From positions 51,375,384 through 51,439,383 of the forward strand of contig NW_026262712.1 in the NCBI RefSeq assembly GCF_021869535.1: a stretch of DNA of 64,000 nucleotides, in the 5' to 3' direction. Every line of letters begins with the position of its first letter. Positions within the stretch are counted from its first letter, which is position 1. The notes beneath the pieces are model-generated. The model was given only the letters and a program-made list of their open reading frames with translations, searched no databases and was not told the DNA's origin. A program made the position numbers and the translations under genes. Shown here in pieces: positions 48,529 through 57,646 of the stretch. The stretch is from Mytilus californianus (lineage: Eukaryota; Mollusca; Bivalvia; Mytilida; Mytilidae).

Positions 48529-48558
48529 GGGTTGAGACTATCGACCAAGTGTCAGCCC
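48516..48558 (+). promoter_or_regulatory. -1 programmed ribosomal frameshift signal
   Basis: T TTA AAC at 48516-48522 has gag codons TTA and AAC, the canonical X XXY YYZ arrangement. The gag stop (48526-48528) follows. A 6-nt spacer leads to a stem-loop: GGGTTGAGAC (48529-48538) pairs with GTGTCAGCCC (48549-48558) at nine of ten positions, including one G-U. Slipping -1 enters exactly the second frame, which opens after a TGA at 48507-48509. The loop (48541-48548) is also complementary to 48633-48640, a possible pseudoknot. Confidence 0.8.
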
Positions 48559-50264
48559 CTAAACATGGTAAAGAAAAAGTTAAAGAGAATAATTTGAAAT
48601 ATGAAGAGAAACATTGCCAAATGAAAGAGCATTTGGTTGAACCGAAAAAATCAGTGAATACAGCTTATATAAAGAGATCATTTGAAGAAGATAGCCTAGA
48701 TATACGGGACCTAGATTTAAGCCTAAAGATGTTGTTTGAGGAGTCTAAGGAGATACAACAGAACACACCAGAGAACACACCAAAGGAGGTAATGGGTAAT
48801 GCAGAACCGATCAACGGGATAGAAGGAAATATTATCATTGCTCGGGTGACAGCAGCTAGCATTACAGTTCCAGTGGTCATTAACAAGATTGTGACGAATG
48901 CAGTTATTGACACTGGAGCAGAGGTGACGGTTCTAAGTGAGAAGTTGTATAATCAGATTCCTGGGAGTAAACGGCCAAAACTAAGGAGAGCAGCAAGAAA
49001 TTTGGTAGTTGCTGAGGCCGGTAAGAACTTGACAACAAGAGGGATTACAGAGGTAGAAGTTGATCTGGGAAGTGAAACCTTCAAATGGCCAGTTTATGTA
49101 GCACCCATTGGAGATAACATGTTATTAGGTTGTGACCTAATTGATGAAATGAATATCACAATCAATCCTATGCAAGGCTTACAGTTTAATGGTCAGCGGA
49201 TTGAATGTGAGACTAAGAGACAAACTGATAGAGAAGCCAGAGTCGGAGTAAAGGACACCAATTCTGGGCTTATCATTGACAAAGAAGCGGAAAGAAGTGA
49301 GTTCCTGTCAATCAGAGATTCGATGGTAGAGCCGGTAATGGCCGATGACAGAAAACCCATGGTAGCAAGTACGCAGGACATGCATGTACATATAGGAAAT
49401 ATTACCAGTACAAGTTATAAGGGTACACAGACGGACAAGGTCGATGTCCAGATGTTGCCTGAGCTCTTGCAAGAAGAAAATGTAAATGTTACAGAAGAAA
49501 ATGTAAATATTAAAGAAGAAAATGTAAATGTTACAGAAGAAAACGTTAATGTTACAGAAGAAAATGTTAATATTACAGAAGAAAATGTAAATGTTACAGA
49601 AGAAAATGTAAATGTTAAAGGAGAAAATGTAAATGTTACAGAAGAAAACGTTAATGTTACAGAAGAAAATGTGAATGTTACAGAAGAAAATGTAAATGTT
49701 ACAGAAGAAAACGTTAATATTACAAAAGAAAATGTAAATGTTAAAGAAGAAAATGTAAATGTTAAAGGAGAAAATGTTAATGTTACAGAAGAAATTGTTA
49801 ATGTTACAGAAGAAAACGTTAATGTTACAGAAGAAAATGAAAATGTTACAGAGGAAAATATAAATTTTACAGAAGAAACTGTAAATGTTACAGAAGAAAA
49901 TGTAAATGTTACAGAAGAAATTGTGAATGTTCCAGTAACAGAAGAAAATCAAAATATTCCAGTTACGGAAGAAATTGTAAATGTTTCAGTTAAAAAAGAG
50001 GATGGAAACTTTTTCTGTCAGGTGGAAAAAATAAGTCAACTGAAAGAAAGTTTCCGTAAAACAGATTTAGACCAAACTAAGAAAGAACATGAGAATGAAA
50101 AACAGGTAACTCAAGACACACAAAAAGATTGGAGAAAAAGGAAGAAAAGAGCAGAAGAGGACACAGAAAGAGAAAAGAACAGAAGAGGACACATAAAGAA
50201 AAAAAAAAGAACAGAAGAGGATACAGAAAGAAAGACAAAAAGAGACGAACCAATAATACAGTGA
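48519..50264 (+). CDS. Protease plus repeat-domain frame, expressed by -1 frameshift from gag
   Basis: About 581 codons after the frameshift, intact. The aspartic protease lies in the first third: DTGA catalytic motif at 48909-48920, followed by an 'LLGCDLIDEM' block near 49122, as in retropepsins. 49473-50001 encodes about 24 units of the 7-residue repeat EENVNVT. The last ~45 codons (50130-50264) are Lys/Arg/Glu-rich repeats. No reverse transcriptase, RNase H or integrase motif is present. A GTG at 48549 is not a credible start and the first in-frame ATG is 48621, so frameshifting is the likely expression route. The fusion would be about 1,200 residues. The function of the repeat and tail is unknown. 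Confidence 0.85.
   Translation, partial: KLLRVETIDQVSAPKHGKEKVKENNLKYEEKHCQMKEHLVEPKKSVNTAYIKRSFEEDSLDIRDLDLSLKMLFEESKEIQQNTPENTPKEVMGNAEPINGIEGNIIIARVTAASITVPVVINKIVTNAVIDTGAEVTVLSEKLYNQIPGSKRPKLRRAARNLVVAEAGKNLTTRGITEVEVDLGSETFKWPVYVAPIGDNMLLGCDLIDEMNITINPMQGLQFNGQRIECETKRQTDREARVGVKDTNSGLIIDKEAERSEFLSIRDSMVEPVMADDRKPMVASTQDMHVHIGNITSTSYKGTQTDKVDVQMLPELLQEENVNVTEENVNIKEENVNVTEENVNVTEENVNITEENVNVTEENVNVKGENVNVTEENVNVTEENVNVTEENVNVTEENVNITKENVNVKEENVNVKGENVNVTEEIVNVTEENVNVTEENENVTEENINFTEETVNVTEENVNVTEEIVNVPVTEENQNIPVTEEIVNVSVKKEDGNFFCQVEKISQLKESFRKTDLDQTKKEHENEKQVTQDTQKDWRKRKKRAEEDTEREKNRRGHIKKKKRTEEDTERKTKRDEPIIQ
49473..50001 (+). repeat. 21-bp coding minisatellite (7-residue repeat)
   Basis: About 24 in-frame units of gaagaaaatgtaaatgttac-type sequence; the last three units are 9 residues long. 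The frame is never broken. The long antisense frame at 49308-49952 merely mirrors this repeat. Confidence 0.9.
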
Positions 50265-50582
50265 AGTTGTTGGACAAAGAAAACATTGAAAATTTTATAA
50301 ACAGTTTATTTATTATATTGAAAGACACAAAACTACAAAATTGTTGACATTATTTATATGTATATTGTTTTATATATCATTGGTACACTTTTATTATTAT
50401 AGGTGTCAAGAATTGTGATATATTCGTGATCTAGTCAACATTGACAAAAACAAATTTTCTTAATTTTAATATTCTATTGAGATAGCAGGTGCTTGTTTAG
50501 ATTTTGTTTAATTGTATCTAATGATTTAATATTTCGCAATTATTTAAATTTCGAGACGAAATTCTATTTTGACGGAGGGCAG
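50265..50582 (+). other. Gypsy-type element 3' internal region and polypurine tract
   Basis: 318 bp non-coding between the second stop and the 3' LTR. It ends in the purine-rich 'gacggagggcag' (50571-50582), the likely plus-strand primer. No trace of pol is seen. Confidence 0.7.
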
Positions 50583-51202
50583 TGTTGTGAACATTCAATA
50601 ACGCGGTTTTACCTTTGTGTTAACGTAACGTCGTTCCCGGCAAAATTGGAAGTTGCCGATTTAGCGTTACGAAATTCCGCCAACATGTGGCATTCGAATA
50701 ACATCTTTGTTTTCTAACTTGTTATTAATCCTACATTTCTTTAGTTACTTGTGTTCATATGCTTTATATTGATAAATCGGTGTCGAGACGTATGAAATCG
50801 TGATTTCTTTCTTTATAATCCAATATTTACGTATGTATTGACAGTGATTTATATGATTAACCTTGACCAGTAGCGACCTATTTTCTTACGCGCAAGGATA
50901 AGGCGTGCTAAGGATTATAAAAAGGGGATTTTCCGAATGGCAAAACGAATTTGAACTCATCTTTACAGAAACTTAATAGGTAAATACTTCACGCACGAAA
51001 ATCACAGAAAACCGTTAAACATATTGTACTTTCATTCTTTGTAGTAATTTATAGTAATAATAATAATTTCTATTTCTTGAAATAGTAGTTTAGTTGTTAT
51101 TTTATTTAGAAAACCTGGCTAATGTATTTCGAAAAGCTATTGAATAGAATAAATATCTACAGACTAAAGGTATTGTAAGAAAGATTGAGAACAATCTTTA
51201 CA
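50583..51202 (+). repeat. Gypsy-type 3' LTR (620 bp)
   Basis: Partner of 44937-45556. TATA-like at 50916, AATAAA at 51148-51153, TG...CA ends, followed by CCCTC. Confidence 0.93.
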
Positions 51203-51207
51203 CCCTC

Positions 51208-51658
51208 GAAGACTGTAGGAGAACATCAAGGCTTACAATGATTTGTAAACTTGCCAACGGGATGGTGAAAGTTGACCCCAGTAATACTCTCATTCCACCA
51301 GATAGGCTATCCAGAAACATCAACACTAATGGATACCAAGTACCATCTTGTAGGACCGAAGTGCGGAAGGATCTTTTTACCCAAGGACGATAAGAGACTG
51401 GAATGCCCTACCACATACTGCCACCAATGCAGGTAGTCTTGAATGCTTCAAGACTTACCTGCATGAGATGAACTAGATCAACGCCAAGATGTTTTTAAAT
51501 TCACTGTTTATATGATGTAGAGCACAATTCAAATCAATTCAATATTTATTTTTTATTTTTTTGCTTTTTTGTCTAAATTTTAAATGCGCATCCAAAAAGT
51601 GGCAAAATAATCAACTTATTGATGGTGGCCGCGTATTGGTAGAAGTAGAAGTAGAGAA
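51208..51658 (+). mobile_element. CR1-like LINE fragment, right piece with 3' tail
   Basis: Continues the polymerase C-terminus ('RLTMICKLANGMV', then the region near 'LIPPDRLSRN'), with a TAA near 51390 and a frame drift after it, then non-coding 3' UTR. It ends in a short 'agtagaagtagaag' type tail typical of such LINEs, followed by the duplicated GAAATAA. Confidence 0.75.
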
Positions 51659-52410
51659 GAAATAACATAAAAACTGTGGTGCACACTTTCAAATAACTCG
51701 CTACGCGGGTTATTCAGTGTGCACCACATTTTTTATGTTATTTCTTCATAGACAGAAAAAATATTACAGTTATTCCTTAAATATCAGAAATATCTCGGAC
51801 AAGTTCTATAATGGTGGACGATAACCTTTTTTAAAAGAGTTACGACCCTTGAAATATCAAATTTATGGAAAATTGCCTCGTTAGCGCTCTCACGGGTACA
51901 ATTCTTGCCAGATTTTTATAAAACTTATACTATAGGTTAATATCAGCGATATCTCGGACATTTTATATAATGGTGGACGATCGACTTTTTTAAAAAGTGT
52001 TATGACCCTTGGAAATATTCAATTCATGGAAAATGGCCTCGGTAGCGCTCTCACGGGTACAATACATGCCAGATTTTTATAAAACTTATACTATAGGTTA
52101 AAATCAGCAATACCTCGGACAAGTTCTATAATGGTGGACGATCGAATTTTTCTAAAAGAGTTATGACCCTTGGAAATATTAAATTTATGGAAAATGGCCT
52201 TGTTAGCGCTCACACAGGTACAATTTTTTTATAAAATATTTAGTATACAATAAAAAAAAAACTTTTTGGTCCACCCCAAGCACGTTTTTATTTATAAATT
52301 GTTTTAAAGAACAACAAAAAAGTGTTTTTATTTCAGTAATTGCACCTGAATAGATAAAATATGTTCAAAGCGGGGGACATTGGAACTCTGATCTTTTATT
52401 ATCAATTGTT
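51659..52410. repeat. Right half of split palindromic DNA repeat, with 3 tandem units
   Basis: Begins with a long hairpin: 51657-51695 ('gaagaaataacataaaaa', 'tgtggtgcacact', 'aataac') mirrored to 51750 around a loop near 'tcgctacgcg'. Then three direct copies of a ~160-bp unit (51777-52240) with 'tataatggtggacgat', 'atgacccttggaaatatt' and 'gcgctctcacgggtaca'. It ends near 'gcgggggacattgga', matching the start of the left half at 44450. Confidence 0.65.
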
Positions 52411-53490
52411 TTTGGCTTTGAACTAGCTTTCAGTAACTGCGAGTACTCTCAAATCGTACTTTCGTGTTAATTTGACCTGTTGATACAATTTGTAATGCAT
52501 TTTTGTTATTCAATGTTTACATATTTTGTGTGATATCTCATATCACTATTTTTGATATACCACCTTTGATAAGTATTAAGCGTGACGATAAATTTTCACT
52601 TCTGTTCTCGTACTATGAACAACAAATTTATTTATTTTGTAAAAATCATTTCTGTACTCCATGAACTCCTTACAACAAATTACTATATTGACCTGTGTAC
52701 GTTATTTTATTAAACGTCATTTTGTCCAAGGTTATAGTCGTCTTTCTGATATTGTTTTACATCCCCCCTTTTTATCAATATTGTAATTACATTGTGTCAT
52801 AGATCAAATTTATTCGTTCAGTGTATGTTTACTTGTTTTTAACTGGATTTTCGAAGGAAATATCGGTTATTGATTTGGGGATGTGCGGGCGGGCGGTCGA
52901 TCGGGCGGGCGGCTGCCAAACAGTGTCTCTTCAATAACATGAACACGCTGTGATGACTTTTTTCAAATTAAGACATGTTGTTTCTTGTGACTAAATGAAG
53001 GTCAAGTTCAATTTTCACGATTTTAGTATTTCTCCTATTTGAGTTATCGCCATTTTTAATATCCAAAAGTGGTATTTTTAAATATTTTTCACTTGCTATC
53101 ATATTATGACTAAGCCTATAGTAAATGTCTTATCTCACAATAAAAATTGGAGTGACAGATTTATTTGAAATTTTCGATTTCCTAAGTGGTGATGATTATA
53201 AGCTATATTATTAAACAATTTGATGTTAATAACATTATTAATTATTATATATGTAATGTTTGAGTACTATGTTAAACCATAATTCTGTTCAAAGGGAAAT
53301 AACCCTTCAGATTTGCAAGTATGATTTTCATTATTAACTAGATCTGTGAAATATCTCAGCAAATGATAATCATTGGAGTGACAGACTTATTCGAAAATTT
53401 TCTGTTTCCTGATAAGATCTGTAGGACTGTATATATAAAGTTTGAAATTTACTGTTCATTATTAGACATTTTGTAGATAATTAAGTCTCC
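52411..53490. other. Non-coding
   Basis: No gene. A short GC-rich run 'gggcgggcggtcgatcgggc' at 52890 stands out against the AT-rich background and is part of a dispersed repeat. 53140-53170 and 53370-53400 share 'ggagtgacaga.ttatt.gaaa'. Confidence 0.4.
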
Positions 53491-53494
53491 CTAA

Positions 53495-54260
53495 ACCATG
53501 TATATTCTTACCCCCACCCCCTTCAATTTGAAAATGTGCTTTTATCTTGTAAACGGTCGAAATCCCCTCCACTAAACCATATATATTCTTGTATGGGACA
53601 ATAAAACAAATTAAATGAAATATTGGGGGAGTCCCCGGTTTCACCCAACCCCCCTTCTTTTTGAAAACTTGTAAACGGTCAAGATCCCCACCCTGAAACC
53701 ATATATATTTTTGTATGGGACAATAAAACAAATCAAATGAAATAAAAGGCGAGTCCCCTGGGATCACCCCCACCCCCTCCTGTTTGAGAACTTGTAAACG
53801 GTCGAGATCCCCACCCCTATACCATATATATCCTTGTATGGGACAATAAAACAAATCAAATGAAGTATAGAAGAAGTCCATGGGGGTGACCCCCACCCCC
53901 CTTCTTTTTGAAAACTTGTAAACGGTCGAGATCCCCACCCTAAACCATATATATTCTTGTATGGGACAATAAAACAAATCAAATGAAATGTAGGGGAAGT
54001 CCCCTGGGGTAACCCCCACCCCCCCTTCTTTTTGAAAACTTGTAAACGGTCAAGATCCCCACCCAGAAACCATATATATTCTTGTATGGGATAATAAACT
54101 AATCAAATGAAATAAAAGGCGAGTCCCCTGGGGTCACCCCCACCCCCTCCTGTTTAAGAACTTGTGAACGGTTGAGAAATAAAGGGCGAGTCCCCTGGGG
54201 ATTACACCCCCCTTTTTGAGAACTTGTAAACGGTCGAGATCTAAACCATATATATTCCTG
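53495..54260 (-). repeat. 122-124-bp tandem repeat (about 6 copies)
   Basis: 'ttgtaaacggtc' recurs at about 53551, 53673, 53796, 53920, 54044 and 54166, with a truncated unit at 54228. Each unit also has 'accatatatattcttgtatg' and a C-rich block 'cacccccacccc'. The 185-codon antisense frame (53462-54019) follows the repeat and shows no other support. Confidence 0.85.
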
Positions 54261-54639
54261 TTCGTCATTTCAAGAAGATTTGAATGACATACAGGGCCAA
54301 TCCATAGGCGTCACTTATGCATATCACAAACCAATTTGTACTGGACTTTGCCCAATGTCAGGCGACCATGGGAATGACGAATTATTGGAGCTTTGTTTGG
54401 GAGACTTCGTAACAGCATCCTGTTACAATTATTCTTGTTACTGATAAGTTTTATAGATTTTGAAAAGACATTGTATTAATGATCAATAAAATTTTGGATT
54501 TTTTTCTTCTTTTCTTTGGTATAAAATTGTTTGAAGAATTTTGTGGCAAGTTTGTTTGTTATTCTGTAAAAACTAATTTTCTGAATGCTATATATTTTTT
54601 TTTGATGAAGTGAACTCCTTTAAAAACTAAGCTTATATT
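54261..54639. other. Non-coding
   Basis: No feature recognised. Confidence 0.4.
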
Positions 54640-55400
54640 GTCTATTAATAAACATATATTTAGATATCTGATTTTGGGCCCAGTTTTGAATTGGTCCAAA
54701 TCGGGGTCCAAAATTAAACTGTGTTTGATTTCAATATAAATTGAATATATATATTGGGTCCTTTGAAATGCTTAATCTAAACCTGTATTTCTTTTCATTA
54801 TTAATAAGATAATACCACACTGAGGTCCAAAGGGTCCTAAATTAAACTTTTGTTTAATTTCATCAACAATTGAATTCTTTGGTTCTTTGATATGCTGTGT
54901 TCTAACAATGTTTGAGTGTTAAATCATATCTAATTTTAGAGAACTTAGTCATCACTGGTTGTTGTTATTATATTATTGATTATAATTTGAAAAATTGCAT
55001 CATATCTTATTTTAGAGAACTATTTATCCAGTTTGAGTTATTTCCCTTTGCACAGAATGAATCTAAACATGTATTTAAATATTAGAATTTTGGGCCCAGT
55101 TTTCAAGTTGGTCCAAATCAGGGTTCAAAATTAAACTTTGTTTGATTCAACAAAAATTGAATTTATGGGTTTTTTTGAAATGCTGAATCTAACCATGTAT
55201 TGAGAGATTTTGGATTGTGGGCTCCTTTGTCAAATTGGTCCACATTGAGGTCCAAAGGATCCTAAATTAAACTTTTGTCTGATTTCATCAAAATTGAATT
55301 CTTGGGATTCTTTGATATGTTGATTCTAATATGCACTTTCATTTTGGATATTGGACCATAATAGGTAAATGTTTAATTTCAAATATTTCAGTTCTTTGAC
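54640..55400. repeat. Degenerate repeat domain ('TTGGTCCAAATC' blocks)
   Basis: Blocks such as 'ttgggcccagttttga', 'ttggtccaaatc.gggt', 'aaattaaact.tgtttgatt' and 'gaatctaa.catgtattt' recur near 54673, 54813, 55090 and 55220. A diverged internally repetitive family I recognise from bivalves. Non-coding. Confidence 0.5.
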
Positions 55401-55639
55401 CACATTCATTTTGTGTCACAAACCTATGCTGTGTCAAATATTCAATCACAATCCAAATTAAGAGCTGTTTTAAGCTTAAATGTAGTGCCCATACTTGCTC
55501 AACTGGTCAGGGTTCGACCTCTGCAGGAAAATCCGGTTTGCTGTCACTCTGACAGCCTCTTGTTTCAACTTGTTGTTAATATGTCTTTTGATTGAGTTAA
55601 GCCATTTCAATTGATATTTTATAGTGTGTCTTGCTATGT

Positions 55640-56000
55640 TGTGATGTTACATTCAGGTTAGGGTGAAGGTTGGCGCCTGTTAAAACGTTTAAACCCGTTG
55701 CATTTGTTTGCACTTGTCCCAAGTCAGAAACCTGTTGTTCAGTGGTGGTCATTTGTTGATGTGGTTCATAAGTGTTTCTCTTTTCTCGTTTTTTTATATA
55801 AATTAGACCGTTGGTTTTCCTGTTTGAATGGTTTTACACTAGTCATTTTTGGGGCCCTTTATAGCTTGCTGTTCGGTGTGAGCCAAGGCTCCGTGTTGAA
55901 GGCCGTACTTTGACCCATAATGGTTCACTTTTTACAAATTGTGACTTGGATGGAAATTTGACTCATTGGCACTCATACCACGTCTTCTTATATCTAATAA
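55640..56000 (-). repeat. Family 4 single-end copy, inverted
   Basis: Inverse of 36420-36720: 'tgtcccaagtcagaaacc', 'ggggccctttatagct', 'gaaggccgtac' and 'cattggcactcataccac'. Confidence 0.65.
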
Positions 56001-56014
56001 AGCCGAAATTGTTA

Positions 56015-57013
56015 GTCAACTCCTTATTGGAGTTACTGCCCTTGAATGATGATTGTTGCTCATATTTTGCGTTTTTGTCTAATGTCTTTATAGATAGATG
56101 GAAACTTAGATAAGCAAAAAAATATCTGGAAGACAAATCAATTTCAGACAGAAATCGTCAATATCCTTCTTATCAATGGAGTTATTGTTCTTCAATGACG
56201 ATTTTGACAAACACGATCAATAAATAATTCAACATGACTTAAATCGTCTGTCGACTCTTTTTTTGGCGTTATAGCTCTTGATTACAATTTTTACCCTTTT
56301 TTCTACGTTCTTGCATCTTATCTTGAAAACTTTAAAAGATAGATAGAAAAATTATCAAGAATGCAAGATTTATTATTAAACCTCAGCATGTATTTTCTTT
56401 GTAAAATTATAGGCGAATAAATTTACTATTTTTACGATATTGTTTGAACCGTTTAATTGTATTTCACGAGAAATTGTCCCGTACTTTTATCATCGTTTGA
56501 ATTAAATCGTCTTCCGAAACTTCCGAATGCTTGTTTACACTGCCACTGTGCTATTTGCGCAGTCAAATTATTATGACGTCAATACAGAATATAAATTCGT
56601 AAAAGTTTTACGTCGTGCGTTTCAAATTAAAAAAATTATCGGTAAACCAAAATATTGCATTTTGAACAGTTGTAAGAGTAATAGTACACATGGAATATCT
56701 ATGCATTGTCTCGAAATATATACTAGTTTCTTTCTGTATAATAAAACACTTATTTCCTGGTTATTTTACCAGTAGCAAGTTTATTGTCCCCCTCGACGGC
56801 AACTATTTCTCACGCTTTGCGTCAGAAAATAGTTGGTACCTCGGGGGACAATAAACATACTTTTGTTCGAATAGCCAGAAGGTAAGTGTATTCTATTAAG
56901 TTATTTTTTCCCGGAACTGTTAGTAGACTCTTGATAGGAGTAATTGCTCTTAAATGATGATCATGTACTCGTTGTCTATAGTTTGGACTAAAACCTAAAG
57001 AAGATAGCGAGAA
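56015..57013 (+). other. Upstream flank of the intact gene, shared with the 10.9-kb pseudogene
   Basis: Aligns with 8150-9390. It carries a hairpin at about 56770-56870: 'gtttattgtccccctcga' on the left against 'cgggggacaataaacat' on the right, enclosing a second arm pair 'aactatttct'/'agaaaatagtt'. Confidence 0.55.
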
Positions 57014-57220
57014 ATATCTTTGCTTAGCTTGTCTGTTAGCTGAACCGTAAAGTCATTGTTAGGTCAGGTCAGGTAAACTACCCTCCTTTAGGAGTAGACT
57101 AGTCCAGCAGATAACCAATATATCTATCTGTTCGACTAGGCTACTTCGAAAGGAGGGTAGTATACCTGACCTAATAATGACTTCACGGTTCAGCTAACAA
57201 GCAAGCTAACCAAAGATATT
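57014..57220. repeat. 207-bp near-perfect palindrome (foldback MITE)
   Basis: Arms of about 90 bp pair through 'atatcttt', 'gttagctgaaccgt.aagtc', 'taggtcaggt', 'ctaccctccttt' and 'gactag', with a ~15-bp loop near 57115. The pseudogene unit shows no counterpart between about 9395 and 9670, so it probably inserted after duplication. Confidence 0.75.
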
Positions 57221-57348
57221 ACATTTGGCTACACACTCAATGAAATCGGCTGTAATGATGCACATAGATCTAGGTTGGCGACACCTGTTCTTTATACATT
57301 TAGTATCTAGTTACATTAACGATCAACATTTTATTCTCTTTTTTTCAG

Positions 57349-57420
57349 GTGCAAGAAGTGCAAGATACACATTAACACAGGAGGAGATTCTCACTGATAT
57401 GTGAAAGAATAAAAGTCAAC
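57349..57420 (+). other. Predicted non-coding 5' UTR exon of the intact gene
   Basis: Acceptor 'tttttttcag' before it and donor 'gtaaga' at 57421. Exon body and splice signals are conserved with 9765-9828. The intron it would start runs to the acceptor at 58618-58619, one base before the ATG. Confidence 0.5.
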
Positions 57421-57436
57421 GTAAGAATGTTTTATA

Positions 57437-57644
57437 CTGTGGATTCATTTATTTTCGTGGGTACCAATTTTCGTGGATTGAGTAAATCTTGCATTTTCGT
57501 GGATATTTGATTTCGTGGTTTTGCCAAAGTCTACATACAAGCCGATATCAAATTTGAAATTAGTTAAACATTTAAATTCATTGTTCACCTTTATCCACGA
57601 AAACTACGAAAATTGGTATGCCACGAATAATAGTGAAATCACAG
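57437..57644. mobile_element. 208-bp MITE with TA target duplication
   Basis: Inverted ends: CTGTGGATTCA... on the left against the complement of ...CACAG on the right, with further pairing through 'ttttcgtgg' and 'accaattttcgt'. TA flanks at 57435-57436 and 57645-57646. The paralogous intron at 9828-9860 reads straight through with a single TA, giving an exact empty site. Tc1/mariner-type by target duplication. Confidence 0.85.
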
Positions 57645-57646
57645 TA

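Larger units (their letters stand above)
44932..51207 (+). mobile_element. Gypsy-type LTR element encoding only gag and protease, CCCTC target duplication
   Basis: LTRs of 620 bp (44937-45556 and 50583-51202) start TG, end CA and differ at about two positions. CCCTC flanks both sides (44932-44936 and 51203-51207). The interior (about 5.0 kb) holds a 1.1-kb structured leader, an intact 622-codon gag with a zinc knuckle, and an intact second frame with an aspartic protease, a 7-residue repeat domain and a basic tail. There is no polymerase or integrase; only 318 bp separate the second stop from the 3' LTR. A TGGTGGCAGCG stretch follows the 5' LTR as likely primer-binding site. The copy is young and its genes are unbroken, so it appears to be a gag-protease-only element mobilised by another element's polymerase. 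Confidence 0.92.

Noticed and set aside
48549..48551. GTG as start codon of the protease frame
   Set aside because: Non-ATG start in a eukaryote, located inside the 3' arm of the frameshift stem; frameshifting from gag explains the frame better.
49308..49952. 214-codon antisense frame, Phe/Cys/Asn-rich
   Set aside because: Mirror of the 21-bp coding repeat of the protease frame; the period alone keeps it open.
53462..54019. 185-codon antisense repeat protein
   Set aside because: Follows a 122-124-bp minisatellite with indels between units; no start context, domain or conserved flank.
55500..55530. tRNA-like box B motif near 'gggttcgacctctgc'
   Set aside because: No matching box A at the right distance and no cloverleaf could be folded.
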